Positions 31,860 through 45,827 of a stretch of 64,000 bases of DNA are shown one piece after another. A model generated the notes under the pieces. That model saw nothing but the letters and a program-made list of their open reading frames with translations. It searched no databases and was not told the origin of the DNA. The stretch is from Galeruca laticollis (lineage: Eukaryota; Arthropoda; Insecta; Coleoptera; Chrysomelidae). The position numbers and the translations under genes are program-made. How positions within the stretch are numbered: the stretch's first letter is position 1; every line of letters starts with the position of its first letter. The DNA is taken from positions 1,714,001 through 1,778,000 of the forward strand of contig OY998185.1 of assembly GCA_963921935.1 (NCBI GenBank), given 5' to 3'.

Positions 31860-32552
31860 ATAATAAAAATATAGTTTTGAAGTTTTGGATTTCATGGTTC
31901 ATTCTCCCTATACTAATTTATTTTACATTTACATGTTTATAAGCAAGATGTTCCTGCAAACTTTGACTTCTGCTGCTCTGAAAAGTCGTTCGCATAGTAT
32001 TGAACCTGGTTAAGCGAGAATCGGTTCCCACACATTTTGGAGATTGTAAACAGCATAGGCAGGGAGTTGTAGAAGGGCTGCATTAAACGGTAACATTTGA
32101 TGTACATGTTTTCCCATGTAAGTACGAATTACTTCAAATTTATTTAGTGCGTTCATAAGTTACAAAAATTGAAATCGTAGATGCATTGAAACATTAATTT
32201 ATTTGTTGGGTGTGAACATTTCTAAATTTTTGTAAATATGAAGCTACAGAAAATTTGAAATAATGAGTACTAACACTCGTGATATTAGCTTATATGCTTG
32301 AAATCATTCCTAATGTATTTGCATTGTATGGATTAATTTCTAACGAGCTATTTTTGTGTTAAAATACATTGCAAACGTAATATGAACGTATTTTAGGTAT
32401 ACTTTGCTAATATATATTTAGTAGTAAAAATCTCTTAAATTAACATTTTTATCGATAATATACAAGAGAAATGATTTTCTTTAGGTTGGCAATGAGGCAC
32501 AGGCCTTCTCCAATAGTTGCCAACATGAGCCCTACTTCTTCCTAGAAATGCA
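31860..32552. other. AT-rich region, nothing recognised
   Basis: No long frame, terminal repeat or RNA gene that I can support. Confidence 0.5.
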
Positions 32553-33655
32553 CTTGAAGGAGATTTGCACTCTGAAATGTCAGGAATATTACAAATGTGT
32601 ATGCATCCCAAAAGCCTTTGACATAATACAGTTTGCTGAGTACTGGTCTTTGTTATGAGTATATCTATTGTCCTAAATGAATGAGAAATTTACTGGCAAT
32701 ATAAACATTCCATTTTAAATATTGAAAGTATGCATTTTACTGAAACTTCAAGGTCCAAGAGAAGTGGAGGGCTCAAATTGAGGTAATAGTCAACAAACCT
32801 TTCAATTGTCCAAACAATGAAATTTTTTATTCTTTTAGTAATACATATATTACTCTGTAGGCCAAACATTTCTTGTTTATGAAAGGCCTTCATAAACTAG
32901 AAATTTGTGAATCACTAAAAGTATATTGAATCTATTATGAACCAAATACTACATCATATGAACTATCTGAACATTTTTTATTGCAGCTGGTGGTAACAAA
33001 AATAAAGTATTATGAGATCTTATTTTCAAATGTATTAACCGAAATTGCACTTTTTTATTGGAAAATTCTGAAACATCACTTGAAGGAGTAAGGAGGATGC
33101 TGTGTGCTAGGAATGTGAGGTAGGTTACATTATGTGTATACATCCCAAACGCCTTTGTTGTAATACAGTTTGTGGAGTATTGGTCTTTATTATGATTATA
33201 TCTATTGTCCCATATGAATAAGGAATTAACTGACAATATAAACATTCCATTTTAAATATTGAAAGTATGCATTTGTTACTAAAACTTCGAAAGGTCCAAG
33301 ACAAGTGGATGACTCAAATTGAGGTAATATTTATTAGTCAACAAATGTCCAAACAATGAAATTTTTGATTTTTATTAGTGTGTATCAAACATTTCTTGTT
33401 TATGAAAGGCCTCCATAAACTAGAAATTTGTGAATCATTAAAAGTATACTGAATCTATTATGAACCATAATACCTACTACATCATGTGAACTATCTGAAC
33501 ATTTTTTATTGCAGCTGGTGATAACAAAAATAGAGTATTTATGAAATATTATTTTCAAATATATTAATTACCGAAATAGCATTTTTTATTGGAAAATTCT
33601 GAAACATCACTTATGGGGGGTAAGGAGGATGCTGTGTGCTAGTAATGTGAGGTAG
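32553..33655. repeat. Tandem duplication, two units of about 533 bp
   Basis: Copies at about 32553-33070 and 33071-33605 share CATTCCATTTTAAATATTGA, GTCCAAACAATGAAATTTTT and GAACCA..TACTACATCAT-like blocks in the same order. A partial third start follows, with GTAAGGAGGATGCTGTGTGC at both 33088 and about 33620. Copies differ by scattered substitutions and small indels. No coding frame is shared. Confidence 0.85.
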
Positions 33656-34894
33656 GTGTTGTAGTTGCTGTTCAGATATTTTTAATAATTTGTCTTCGTT
33701 AATTACATTATTTGAAAAACGACTAATTTATTTTGTTGAAAGTTAACTACTATATAAATTATGTTTACTTAATTCGGAACTATTTGATTTTTTCATTGGT
33801 GGCATAGACTCATTTAATATACACTGATTTTTGTTAGACAATTACTTTATGACAGAGAGCTTAACCATTTAATAAATTGGTAGCCTTAACATTTGACTTC
33901 AATAATATTATTCGAAAGCAGGCAAAATTTGGGATTTTCTTTCTAAAACTTTATTTAGTTTATTATTTAATTATATATCTGCATATTTCTAAGATGTTTA
34001 TTTCTCAATATACTTTTACTTTAGGTATATCGATTGTTCTTATTGTTCCACATTTCCTCGAGTACTGATTCATTTTTCGCATCTATAAATGCATAAATGA
34101 AGTTTATAGAAAACATTTTGGATCATTTCTCTGTACTTATTTTTATCATTTATGTATCACTTACATATTTCTACAGTTTTGACATTTTCCAAAGAATTCC
34201 ACAAAGGTAGAACCAACTACATGATCAATATTTCATTAAAAAAATCAATATCTCCTGGAATCTATGAAAAAATGTAATTTACTTCCTCTTATTCAAAATA
34301 CTATTTTAAATTAAGATGAGTGATTACATTTTATTGAACAAAAGACCTATTTCGAATTTTCAAGCTGTTCTCTTATTTTGTATTTTCAATACTTATGTAA
34401 AAATATTTATTTATGAAAAATCATTTGTATAAATTATTTGGTGCACAGTAAAATTTACAGCAACTTTCTTTACAATATTGTTTGAGAATTATTGTGCATG
34501 AATATTTTTTGTAGGAATTTACATATAAAAATATGAATTATTGTATTTTTTACAGATGTGGTATGCATAAAGAACAGTAACTAGATTGAATCTGTGTGAG
34601 TGATTACTGAGAATTATCGCTAGTAAGAGTTGATCCCATCAATTCAAGGGATTTTATTTCTTTTGAATTTCTTGTTTCTTCGAAGTGCTTCAGATTTAGT
34701 GGTTTGGCTGAATTATTACAAGACAGTTCAGTTCATGAAAGGATAATTAAAGCATAGGACATGTTGGTATGATGAATATTTGGTTTTTTATCGCAACGAA
34801 GTTCTTCAAATAGTTTTAAAAAGAAAACTTAGGAGTGAAAGATTAGAGCATTGAATTTGCTGTTTGAACCATTACTTTATAGAATCTACTAATG
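33656..34894. other. AT-rich region, nothing recognised
   Basis: No supported gene. Short frames, such as 33877-34068, have no recognisable content. Confidence 0.5.
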
Positions 34895-35057
34895 TTACCG
34901 TTATAAATGAAACTGTTTCTAAATAATTCCACTATATAATGAGAAAATTTATGATATGATGATATTTTTATATCAAACAATTGTCAGGTTATTTAGAATT
35001 TTTAAGATTTTCTCATATAGTGGAATTATTTAGAAAGAGGTTTCATTTATAACTGTA
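34895..35057. repeat. Inverted repeat, 55-bp arms with 52-bp spacer
   Basis: 34895-34950 and 35003-35057 are inverse complements with few differences. Both carry TTATAAATGAAAC and CTAAATAATTCCACTATAT. It could be a MITE remnant or a hairpin. No flanking target duplication was identified. Confidence 0.85.
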
Positions 35058-36279
35058 AGATTAGAGAATGTTTTATTTAAATTACTATTGAATTTTCAAC
35101 ATTGAATAATAATTGAACTGTATTAATAATAACATACTAAAAACTACATAAAATATAAAAAAATCAAAACTAAAATATAAAGAATAGAAACTATGAAAAT
35201 CATAATCTGAAAATAACATTAATTAAATAGTCCTATAATATAATATAATTAACTGAATACAGATGCTTTATTGGGTATTAAGAGTGATAGCATCATAAGG
35301 ATGTTGGTAATGTAAATACTGATTGATTTCAAGTGTACTCTTGATTTTCACTAGCACCTTTGTTCTACTTAATGTAGGCTCTTTGAAACGGAAACTTCAC
35401 GTTTCCTATATTTTGAAACTGAAATACTGCTAGTTAAACCTGTTCATATTGTATTCGGATATTGCTTAAACTCATCTAAATAGAAATAAATATATTTTCT
35501 GACTTCATAAAAAATATAACAACATTTTCTATTTGTAGTGCTCATGTTATGTGAAATATTTTGCCGATCACCTGCATAATCCTGTGCTTGTGCATGTAAT
35601 TTACCATAAGGTCATACATAGACAACATGATTAAACAGAAGCTTATTTTGAAAGCTTAGTTTTCGAAAGATTGAGCTACACAACTAGTCTATTATAAAGG
35701 TTTTCTTTTTTAAATTATTTAAAGCTTTCCAGTACAGAGTTTAGAAAATCTTAATTTTCAAAGAATATATTTGTAGATTCAGTTAGCGTCCAAAAAGGAC
35801 TGTTATGCAATATTTTGAATAGTTCTGCATGTTTCAAACTCTATAGTATTTTGAGATGCGTTAGAATGCTTTGATATGATGTAGGATGTCTATTCAAAAG
35901 TACATCAGTATTTTTTAGAATGTTCTATTGCGAACTGTTTTTATTGTCATTCGTATAAATGTTAACGCATTCATACTGATTGTTATAACGGTGATTTTCA
36001 GAAATTACAGTCAAGATATACGAATCCATATTTCAAAATTTCTTTTGTGAAGTTTAAATATCAAATGAGGAGTATATCAATTTATTAAATAAAATATTGG
36101 ATTACCGAATTTATAGAATTTCAAAACAACTATAAGTTTGAGCAGCTAATGCAGTTCAGTATTAAGTTGTGAGATGTTTACGAATATGAAGAATGAGGAT
36201 GCCATGCATGTGATGTAGATGATGCTGAAAGCTCTGCTTTATCCAATATTCTCTACTTTTATTTTCGAGGGAAAATTTT
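35058..36279. other. AT-rich region before the tandem array
   Basis: No gene recognised. Isolated TTTTCAG words appear from about 35996, so the oldest edge of the array may reach into this stretch. Confidence 0.45.
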
Positions 36280-39060
36280 CTGACTGCATTCATTGAAGGT
36301 GGGTTTTAATAGTTTTTGGAAATCCGATGTTCTTATTTTTCAGAAATATGTCAAGTATAAAGATTCAGGCTATTGCAGGTCATGAGTAATTTTAAATAAA
36401 TATGGAAGTGAGTTTTAATGGTAGCTTTGTGGTATATTCGAATACCAAAGTCACCCATGCTAAATTTTTTGATATTGAGCTATGAAAAGTTTTAAAAGTG
36501 AATGGAAGTACTTATATAAACTTTGCAATAACCATCTTGAAGAACTACAATCGGCAGTTTAGAATGACCGAAGGAAATTTTTCAAGCCATTAATCTAGAA
36601 GGGTATAGCAATAATCAACGCATGTTCGGTAGTATATATTTGGAATATATATACAAAATTCAGTTTCATCCGTTTATATTTTTCAAAATGTGAGCATTTG
36701 TAGAGCTTTTCGAACAATTCAAATCTGTTTCAGACGTTTTTACTGCGAAACTAACCGAATTTTTACTATATTTAAATGAATGAAATCTCCCTCATGAATA
36801 ATGTAATAAAGTGCTGGCGGTTTAATTATATGAACCATACCGCTCCACTTCCATGTTAATTATTTTAGAAAATTATCCTGGATAATTGTTCTTCCACTTC
36901 CTGTGTACATTAATTTCTCTATAATCTTGTAGTGTCTGTTGGATATTCAAACAGCAGTGATGCGGAGGTTAGTAATAAACTTTTGTTCGGAATATCTAAC
37001 AATATTTTTAGAATATTTGCTAGGGCAGACAGACAGCAGAAAAAATGTTTTTTTTTGTTATAATTTTTCTAAATATGTTGTATGTTTTAGAATGAAATTT
37101 TTTTAAATAGATTTTCATCAATATGTATCATTCAAGTCTCAACAAAGCAAAGTTTAACCTATTCTACGGTCAGTTGGCCGCCCGTTTTTAGGTATTTTGT
37201 TAGAACAATTAGTATTTTTCAGAATTGGTTACTTCCGGCTTTGTGATAGCAAACTGATATATTCCTACTGTATGGATTTTTTAACTTGCTAGAATATATT
37301 CACCACACAAGACTGTCAATTATGACCTACTTGGCCAAACTGCATTAGGTACTTTCTGCATTAATTGCATTTGATAGGAATACCTTAACTGTCACAAGTG
37401 TTGTGATTTGGTCAAATAGTGAATACTATTTATTTAATGGACTAACGACCTGCAAGTTGACATTAAATTGGTCTCACAAGATAATGCAGTGGATATTACA
37501 AAGGCGGTTATTCTAGAAATATTTGGATTCCCTCACCTTATTTTTCAGATTATGTATAGAGTTTGTTTGATCCCTTTATTTTTGCAAACAGCAGCAACTT
37601 TCAAAGTGAAGCTTCGGGAGTTCACACGACACCATCATTCGCAACAAAATATCCAAGCGTTTATTAACTTGTGGCCTTACCTACTCTTAGATTGCATGTC
37701 TAAAACAGCTGATATAAATAAAATAGGCAATTCTTTTTGCTCAATGAAGTTTTACTGAAGGATGTTTTTTGTGCTAAAGGTAATGCATACATGATTTCGA
37801 CCATCTAACCGCATTTTTCAGATAATTTCGAATGATTAAATACTTTCTGATTTTTTTTTAAATTTCTTCCATGTGTATTTAGATACTATGACATCAGTCA
37901 AAACTTCCAACACTCCGAAGGTCGGTAACCACGGAATATTTGGGGAGCTTTAATGTTTTTGATTCTGCAGTGATGGAATATAATGTGAACATCTTAACTA
38001 CATTCAGTTGTAATGCATTTTTGTATCTAATTAACATTCTCCATATACTTTATTGGACTACCATTGAACAGGTCGGTAATGATGAAATCTTTTTAGAATA
38101 CTTAACATAATTTTCAGATTATTGGATGAAATGAAGGAATGTTCTTGAAAAAGAGAATAGTAAATTCATGTCTGCTTATGTGCGTTTTGAGGAAATTCAC
38201 AATGTTGATAAATAACGTATTGAGGAATGCGATTTATTCGTACCTAAAGAGTGCAACTTTCAGTGATTACCCTTTTGGCAAATCTCTATTACTTTCTGTA
38301 TGATTAAATTTAAGAGGAATTCATTAACTACCGCAAGTCTACTGATTTGGTCAAATATATTGCGAGTCTATGCGTTTTTTGTAATTAACATGTTCCAGAT
38401 ACTTTTGGATAACCAATGAGCACCTCGGTAATGACCAAACTATTTTTGGATCATCTAACAGCATTTTCAAATTATTGGAACGATTTGCTTGCGCACATTC
38501 CGCACATCATCTGCTGATGTTTTTTTGGAAACAGCCGAAGTGCTAATTGAAATAGTGAATATGCTTTTCACAAAATATCTTTGAAATATACTATAGTTGA
38601 AACAAGTTGATAGAAAAATGTACAATAATTGGATGAATCGGGGAATTTCTGACATGAACATGTAAATGTTTATTGTCCTTCATAAAGGTAATTTAAATTA
38701 ATTCCGAAAAATATTGTTTTTTTCTTAGAATAATAGTATTGTGGAAAATTATTTCGTTGTCACTTATAGCTAGTTGACCTAGTTAATATAGGCATCGAAA
38801 ATATGCACATCAATAAAAAAATAACAGATATTTGTAGTAAGGAGACTATTAATTAATTGCAAGTTTTGTGATTTGATCAAATAATATAAATCCAGTCTAT
38901 GTGATTTTGTGATGGGCATGCTTCTGAGAAAAGCAATTAGCAGGTCGGTAATTATTTTTGGAACACATAACAGCATTTTCAGATTATTTGAACTATTTGC
39001 GTGGACATATCGCGCACATCTACAAAGTGATAATTGAAATTGTGATATAATGCTTTTCAC
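36280..39060 (+). repeat. Diverged left part of the array
   Basis: The same block order is recognisable, with many differences. Examples are GAACAGGTCGGTAATGATGA near 38068, AAGGTCGGTAACCACGG near 37918 and AAAGGTAATGCATACATGA near 37778, each followed about 40-50 bases later by a TTCAG-type acceptor. It looks like an older layer of the array. A 96-codon frame (37468-37758) crosses one intron-like segment and is not supported as a gene. Confidence 0.65.
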
Positions 39061-40068
39061 AAAATATCTATAGAAAGATACTACAATTGGAACAAGTGGG
39101 TTGGGAAATATACACTAATTGGATGAATTCGAGAATTGCTAACATGAAAATATGGAATGTTTATTGTCGTTATAAAGGTAATTTCAATGAAATATATCGA
39201 AAAATATTGTTTTTTTTTAGAATAATAGTGTGGAAATTTTTCTCGATGGCACCATAACAAGTTATCCTAGTTTATATAGGTATCCAAAATATACACATCC
39301 AGAAAAGTCTTATTTGTAACAAGGTCCTAGCTTTCGATAGCTGCAATCAAGAATTGGATCTGTATTTGTAGTTTGCAGTCGAAATTGAATGTTTTAGTGA
39401 AATATCGAAGATTCATCTGCTTTGTCCAAAGTATTGTAACTAATTACACTTAGTTTCATGCTAATCGGCTTACTCTGGAAACTTTTTTTATATTGATAAC
39501 CATGGGAATGCAATATATTATGACGACAATCAACCCATGTTTTCTAGAATTGGTATTTCATAAGCAGACTTTTTTTAAAACAAGAATTTGGGACATGTTG
39601 CTTCTGTGTGTTTTGAAGAAATTTTACTTGTATATCAACAATTTTGAAAGAAGTGATTATTCGAAATTATGAAGTGCAGCAAGTGAAGGTCAGTTTAATA
39701 AAATTCGGTACACAATGAGAATTTTCAGAATTCCTTGTAACAAGTCTTGATGATTCATAACTTCATATTCTAATTCCAGTCAGTGCCCATTTCTAAGGTC
39801 TGGTAGGATATTTAGATGAATTATTTACGAAAATCTCTTCGCGTATTTTTCAGAATAATTCACATAGTACGAATTTTTAACTTTTCAAAAACTATTCGTA
39901 GAACTTTGTGATGTCCACCAACTATTCTAAATTACCTCTTGAAATCACTGGATTAAGTAGAAATTTTTAGCCTACCGCAAGTATGGAGATTAGGTTAAAT
40001 GTAATAAGACTCGATATTTTTGTAATTAGCATGGTTCAGGAATTTTATTGGACAATCGAGAAGCCGAT

Positions 40069-42140
40069 CGGTGAGGATGTAATAATACCTAACGTTATTT
40101 TCAGATTATTGAAACGATAGGTATACTGGGACACTTCGCTGAATTTGGACATACCAAGACATGTAATCACTGATTATTTAAGGTGCCTTAACCGTATTTT
40201 TCAGTACGCACAAACTATTTTAAATATTGTTTTTACTGATAAGTCTACAGACAGATGATGAATTGTTTCTACAAAATATCCATACATGCATATCGCTCTT
40301 GCAATAACAGACTTCTAATGCTAATTGGACAGCCAATGATCAGTAATAATGAAGTATTTTTGGAATAGTTAACTCCACTTTCAAACTATTTGATGAAGTG
40401 AAGAAATGTTCCTGAAAAAGAGAAAAGTAAACTAGTGTCTGCTTCTGTGTGTTTTGGAGAAATTCACCAAGTTTATAAATAACGTTTTAAGGGATGCGGT
40501 ATATTCGTACTTAAGGAGTGCAGTTTATACAAAGGTCAGTTATGTACAATCCGTACCGTCGATATTTTTTTGAATTTCGTTGTAAAAAGTCTTTCAGATC
40601 CATACATTCTTAATTTCGTGCCCGGCAGTGCCCAAGATGTTTGATTTTTTTTTTGGAAAATCTTTTCGTATTTTTCAGAACAATATTTCAATATTACCAG
40701 CACATAACATCAAGTTGTCGAAATCGATCCACCACACCATATTATTTAATGGCCAACTTTTAGAGAAGACATTTTGGGAATTCTGTATTACGTTCTGAGT
40801 AAATGATTTTTAGAGGAGACTATTAATTAATTGCAAGTCTTGTGATTTGATCAAATAATATAATTTGAGTCTACGTGATTTTCTTACTGCCATGCTTCTA
40901 ATACTGTATCGGAAAGCCAATTAGCAGGTCGGTAATTACGAATTAGTTTTGGAACACCTAACAACATTTTCAGATTATTTGAACGATTTGCTTGGACACA
41001 TCGCGCACCTCATCTACTGATATTTTTTTGGAAACTACTCGTATGTTCAACATCTATAATGAATGGAAGTACGAAGTGCTAATAGAAATTGTGCAATAAT
41101 ACTTTTCATAAAATATCTCTAGAAAGATACTACAATTGGAACAAGTTGATTGAAAAATATTCACTGATTGGATGAATCCCAGAATTGCTAACATGAAAAT
41201 ATCAAACGTTTATTGTCGTTATAAAGGTAATTTCAATGAAATATTTCGAAAAATATTGTTTTTTTAGAATAATAGTGTTGTAGAAATTTTTCTCGATGGC
41301 ACCATGGCAAGGTATCTTAGTTTAATCAGGTATCGAAAATATACACGACAATAAAAAATAAGAAAAGTCGTATTTGTAGTAAGGTCCAAGCTTTCGATAG
41401 TTGCAATCAAGAATAGGATCTGTGTTTTTAGTTTGCAGTCAAAGTTAAATGTTTTAGTGAAATCTTGAAGATTCATCTGATTTGTCCAAAGCATTGTAGG
41501 TAATTACATTCAGTTTCATGCTAATTAGCTTACTCTAGAAACTTTTTATATTTATAACCATGAAAATGCAAAGGTCGGTATCACTATATTATATTGGCAA
41601 TCAACCCATGTTTTCTAGAATAGGTACTTCATGTGGAAACATTTTTTGAGCACTGGAATTGGAGTCATGTCTGCTTCTGTGCGTTTTGAAGAAATCTGCC
41701 TTGTATATCCAACATTTTGAAAGAAGCGATTATTCGAAATTATGGAGTGTAGTACATGCTGAAGAGCAGTTTAGTTACTTAAATTCGGTACTCACTGATA
41801 ATTTTCAGAAATCCTTTCAACATATGCCGTCATGATGAACTTCATATTCTAGTGCCACTCGGTCATTTCTAAGGTCTGGTAAGAGATTTTGATAATTTCT
41901 TTACAAAAATCTCTTCGTATCTTTCAGAATAATTAACAGCATATAGATTTTTAACTAGTCGAAAACTATTCATACAACTTTGTGATGTCCACCAACTATT
42001 CTAAATTACCTCTTGAAATCATTGGATTAAGTACATTTTTAACCTACCGCAAGTATGGGGATTAGGTTAAATGTAATAAGACTCGATATTTTTGTAATTA
42101 ACATGGTTCAGAAATTTTATTCAACAATCGAGAACCCGGT
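40069..42140 (+). repeat. Array unit 1 (2072 bp)
   Basis: A full-length unit measured landmark to landmark. Its A-B junction has lost the AG acceptor (TTTTTTGAATTTCG near 40593), and its candidate ATG is changed (CACCAAGTTT near 40465). Confidence 0.8.
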
Positions 42141-43755
42141 CGGTGAGGACGTAATATTTTTGGTATACCTAACGTTAATTTCAGATTATTGAAAAGATAT
42201 ACTTGGACACACTTCGCTGAATTTGGACATACCAAGATATGTAATCACTGATTTATTTAAGGTGTCTTAACCGTATTTTTTAGAACGCACAAACTATTTA
42301 ATAATATTGTTTTTACTGAAAAGTCTACAGACAGATGATGAATTGTTTCTACAAAATATCCATAATGCATATCGCTCTTGCAACAACAGGCTTCTAATGC
42401 TTATTGGACAGCCAATGATCAGGTCGGTAATGATGACATATTTTTGGCATACTTAACTCCACTTTCAGACTATTTGATGAAGTGAAGAAGTGTTCCTGAA
42501 AAAGAGAAAAGTAAACTAGTGTCTGCTTCTGTGTGTTTTGGGAAATTCACCATGTTTATAAATAACGTTTTAAGGGATGCGATTTATTCGTACTTAAAGA
42601 GTGCAGTTTATAGAAAGGTCAGTTATCTACAATCCGTACCGTCGATTATATTTTTTAGAATTCCGCTGTAAAAAGTCTTGCAGATCCATGCATTCTTAAT
42701 TTCGTGCCAGGCAGTGCCCAAGATGTTTGCTTTTTTTTTGTGGAAAATCTTATCCTATTTTTCAGAACAATATTTTAACATTACCAACACATAACATTAC
42801 GTTATCGAAATCTACCCACCACACAATATTATTTAATGGCCAACTTTTAGTGAAGACATTTTGGGCATTCTGTATTACGTTTTGAAAAAATGATTTTTAG
42901 AGGAGACTTAATTAATTGCAAGTGTTGTGATTTGATCAAATAATATAATTAGGTATCGAAAATATACACATCAATAAAAAATAAGAAAAGTCGTAATAAA
43001 AGAACTTCCAAGCTTTCGATAGTTACAATCAAGAATAGAATCTGTGTTTTTAGTTTGCAGTCGAAGTTGAATGTTTTAGTGAAATCTTGAAGAGTCATCT
43101 GATTTGTCCAAATCATTGTAGATAATTACATTCAGTTTCATGCTAATTAGCTTACTTTGGAAACTTTTTTATATTGATAACCATGAAGATGAAAAGGTCT
43201 GTATCACTATATTATTTCGACAATCAACCCATGTTTTTAAGAATAGGTACTTCATGTGGAAATTTTTTTTGAGAACTGCAATTGGAATCAAGTCTACTTC
43301 TGTGCGTTTTGACTTATATATCCAACATTTTGGAAGAAGCGATTATTCGAAATTATGGAGTGCAGTTCATGCTGAAGGTCAGTTTAGTTAATTAAGTTCG
43401 GTACTCTTTGATAATTTTCAGAAATCCTTTGAACGTATGCCGTCATGATGAACTTTATATTCTAGTGCCAGTTGGTCATTTTTAAGGTCTGGTAAGAGAT
43501 TTTGATAATTTCTTTACGAAAATCTCTTCGTATCTTTCAGAAGAATTAACAGCATACGGATTTTTAACTAGTCAAAAACTATTCATACAACTTTGTGATG
43601 TCCTCCAACTATTCTAAGTTACCTCTTGAAATCATTGGATGAAGTAGAAATTTTTAACCTACCGCAAGTATGGGGACTAGTTTAAATGTAATAAGACTCG
43701 ATATTTTTGTAATTAACACGGTTCAGAAATTTTATTGGACAATCGAGAAGCCGGT
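42141..43755 (+). repeat. Array unit 2 (1615 bp, internal deletion)
   Basis: About 440 bp is lost near 42950, joining the block that precedes GTCGGTAATTACG directly to the block containing ATCGAAAATATACACATC. It carries one of the cleanest three-exon frames (42552-42885). Confidence 0.8.
42552..42885 (+). CDS. Candidate three-exon small protein, array unit 2
   Basis: ATG 42552 (context TTCACCATG) opens 22 codons to 42617. An intron-like segment 42618-42658 (41 nt, GTCAGTTATC to TTTTTTAG) and then exon 2 42659-42724 (22 codons) follow. A second intron-like segment 42725-42765 (41 nt, GTTTGC to TTTTTCAG) precedes exon 3, 42766-42882 (39 codons), and TGA 42883-42885. Both gaps fall between codons (phase 0). 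The 83-residue product starts MFINNVLRDAIYSYL and ends TFWAFCITF. There is no signal peptide and I recognise no family. The introns are very short for an insect, so splicing is unproven. Confidence 0.3.
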
Positions 43756-45827
43756 CGGTGAGGATGTAATATTTTTGGTATACCTAACGTTATTTTCAGA
43801 TTATTGAAACGATATACTTGGACACACTTCGCTGAATTTGGACATACCAAGATATGTAATCACTGATTTATTTAAGGTGTCTTAACCGTATTTTTTAGAA
43901 CGCACAAACTATTTAAAATGTTTTTACTGAAAAGTCGACAGACAGATGATGAATTGTTTCTACGAAATATCCATACATGCATATAGCTCTTGCAACAACA
44001 GGCTTCTAATGCTTATTGGATAGCCAATGTCCAGGTCGGTAATAACGAAATATTTTTGGAATACTTAACTCCACTTTCAGACTATTTGATGAAGTGAAGA
44101 AGTGTTCCTGAAAAAGAGAAAAGTAAACTAGTGTCTGCTTCTGTGTGTTTTGGGAAATTCCACCATGTTTATAAATAACGTTTTAAGGGATGCGATTTAT
44201 TCGTACTTAAAGAGTGCAGTTTATAGAAAGGTCAGTTATCTACAATCCGTACCGTCGATTATATTTTTTAGAATTCCGTTGTAAAAAGTCTTGCAGATCC
44301 ATGTATTCTCAATTTCGTGCCAGGCAGTGCCCAAGATGTTTGCTTTTTTTTGGAAAATCTTATCGTATTTTTCAGAACAATATTTTAACATTACCAGCAC
44401 ATAATATTAAGTTGTCGAAATCTATCCACCACACAATATTATTTAATGGCCAACTTTTAATGAAGACATTTTGGGAATTCTGTATTACGTTCAAGTAAAT
44501 GATTTTTAGAGGAGACTATTAATTAATTGCAAGTCTTGTTATTTGATCAAATAATATAATTCGAGCCTACGTGATTTACTCACTGCCATGCTTCTAATAC
44601 TGTATCGGAAAACCAATTAGCAGGTAGGTAATTACGAACTATTTTTGGAACGCCTAACAACATTTTCAGATTATTTGAACGATTTGGTTGGACACATCGC
44701 GCATCTCATCTACTGATATTTTTTTGCAAACTGTATTCAACATCTATAATGAATGGAAGTACGAAGTGCTAATAGAAATTGTGCAATAATGCTTTCCATA
44801 AAACATCTCTACAATTGGAACAAGCTGATTGAAAAATATTCACTAATTGGATGAATCCCAGAATTGCTAACATGAAAATATCAAACGTTTATTGTCGTTA
44901 TAAAGGTAATTTCAATGAAATATTTCGAAAAATATTGTTTTTTAGAATAACAGTGTTGTGGAAATTTTTCTCGATGGCACCATGGCAAGGTATCGTCGTT
45001 TAATTAGGTATCGAAAATATACACATCAATAAAAAATAAGAAAAGTCGTAATAAAAGAAGGTCCAAGCTTTCGATAGTTACAATCAAGAATAGAATCTGT
45101 GTTTTTAGTTTGCAGTAGAAGTTAAATGTTTTAGTGAAATCTTGAAGAGTCATCTGATTTGTCCAAATCATTGTAGATAATTACATTCAGTTTCATGCTA
45201 ATTAGCTTACTCTGGAAACTTTTTTATATTGATAACCATGAAAATGAAAAGGTCGGTATCACTATATTATTTCGACAATCAACCCATGTTTTTAAGAATA
45301 GGTACTTCATGTGGAAACATTTTTTGAGAACTGGAATTGGAATCATGTCTACTTATGTGCGTTCTGAAGAAATCTGCCTTGTGTATCAAACATTTTGAAA
45401 GAAGCGATTATTCGAAATTATGGAGTGTAATTCATGCTGAAGGTCAGTTTAGTTATTTAAATTCGGTACTCACTCATAATTTTCAGAAATCCTTTGAACA
45501 TGTGCCGTCATGATGAACTTCATATTCTAGTGCCAGTCGGTCATTTCTAAGGTCTGGTAAGAGATTTTGATAATTTCTTCACAAAAATCTCTTCTTATCT
45601 TTCAGAATAATTAACAGCATACAGATTTTTAACTAGTCGAAAACTATTCATACAACTTTGTGATGTCACATGTCCACCAACTATTCTAAATTACCTCTTG
45701 AAATCATTGGATAAAGTAGAAATTTTTAACCTACCGCAAGTATGGGGATTAGTTTAAATGTAATAAGACTCGATATTTTTGTAATTAACATGGTTCAGAA
45801 ATTTTATTGGACAATCGAGAAGCCGGT
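43756..45827 (+). repeat. Array unit 3 (2072 bp)
   Basis: A full-length unit. It carries a clean three-exon frame at 44165-44498. Confidence 0.8.
44165..44498 (+). CDS. Candidate three-exon small protein, array unit 3
   Basis: The same structure as in unit 2: exon 1 44165-44230, gap 44231-44271, exon 2 44272-44337, gap 44338-44375 (38 nt), exon 3 44376-44495, TAA 44496-44498, giving 84 residues. The start has the context CCACCATGT. An extra C just upstream of the ATG shifts the preceding frame but leaves this one intact, which fits a start at this ATG. Exon 3 encodes NNILTLPAHNIKLSKS. The function is unknown. Confidence 0.3.

Noticed and set aside
37468..37758. 96-codon frame at the diverged edge of the array
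   Set aside because: It runs through a segment that looks like one of the array's intron-like gaps (ending TTATTTTTCAG) and shows no recognisable domain.
43140..43391. 83-codon frame beginning MLISLLWKLFYID, repeated at 45195, 52769 and 54314
   Set aside because: It reads through a GTCGGTA..TTTTTAAG or GTCTGTA.. gap. It is open in some copies only and broken by short indels in others. It is kept as array sequence rather than called as a gene.
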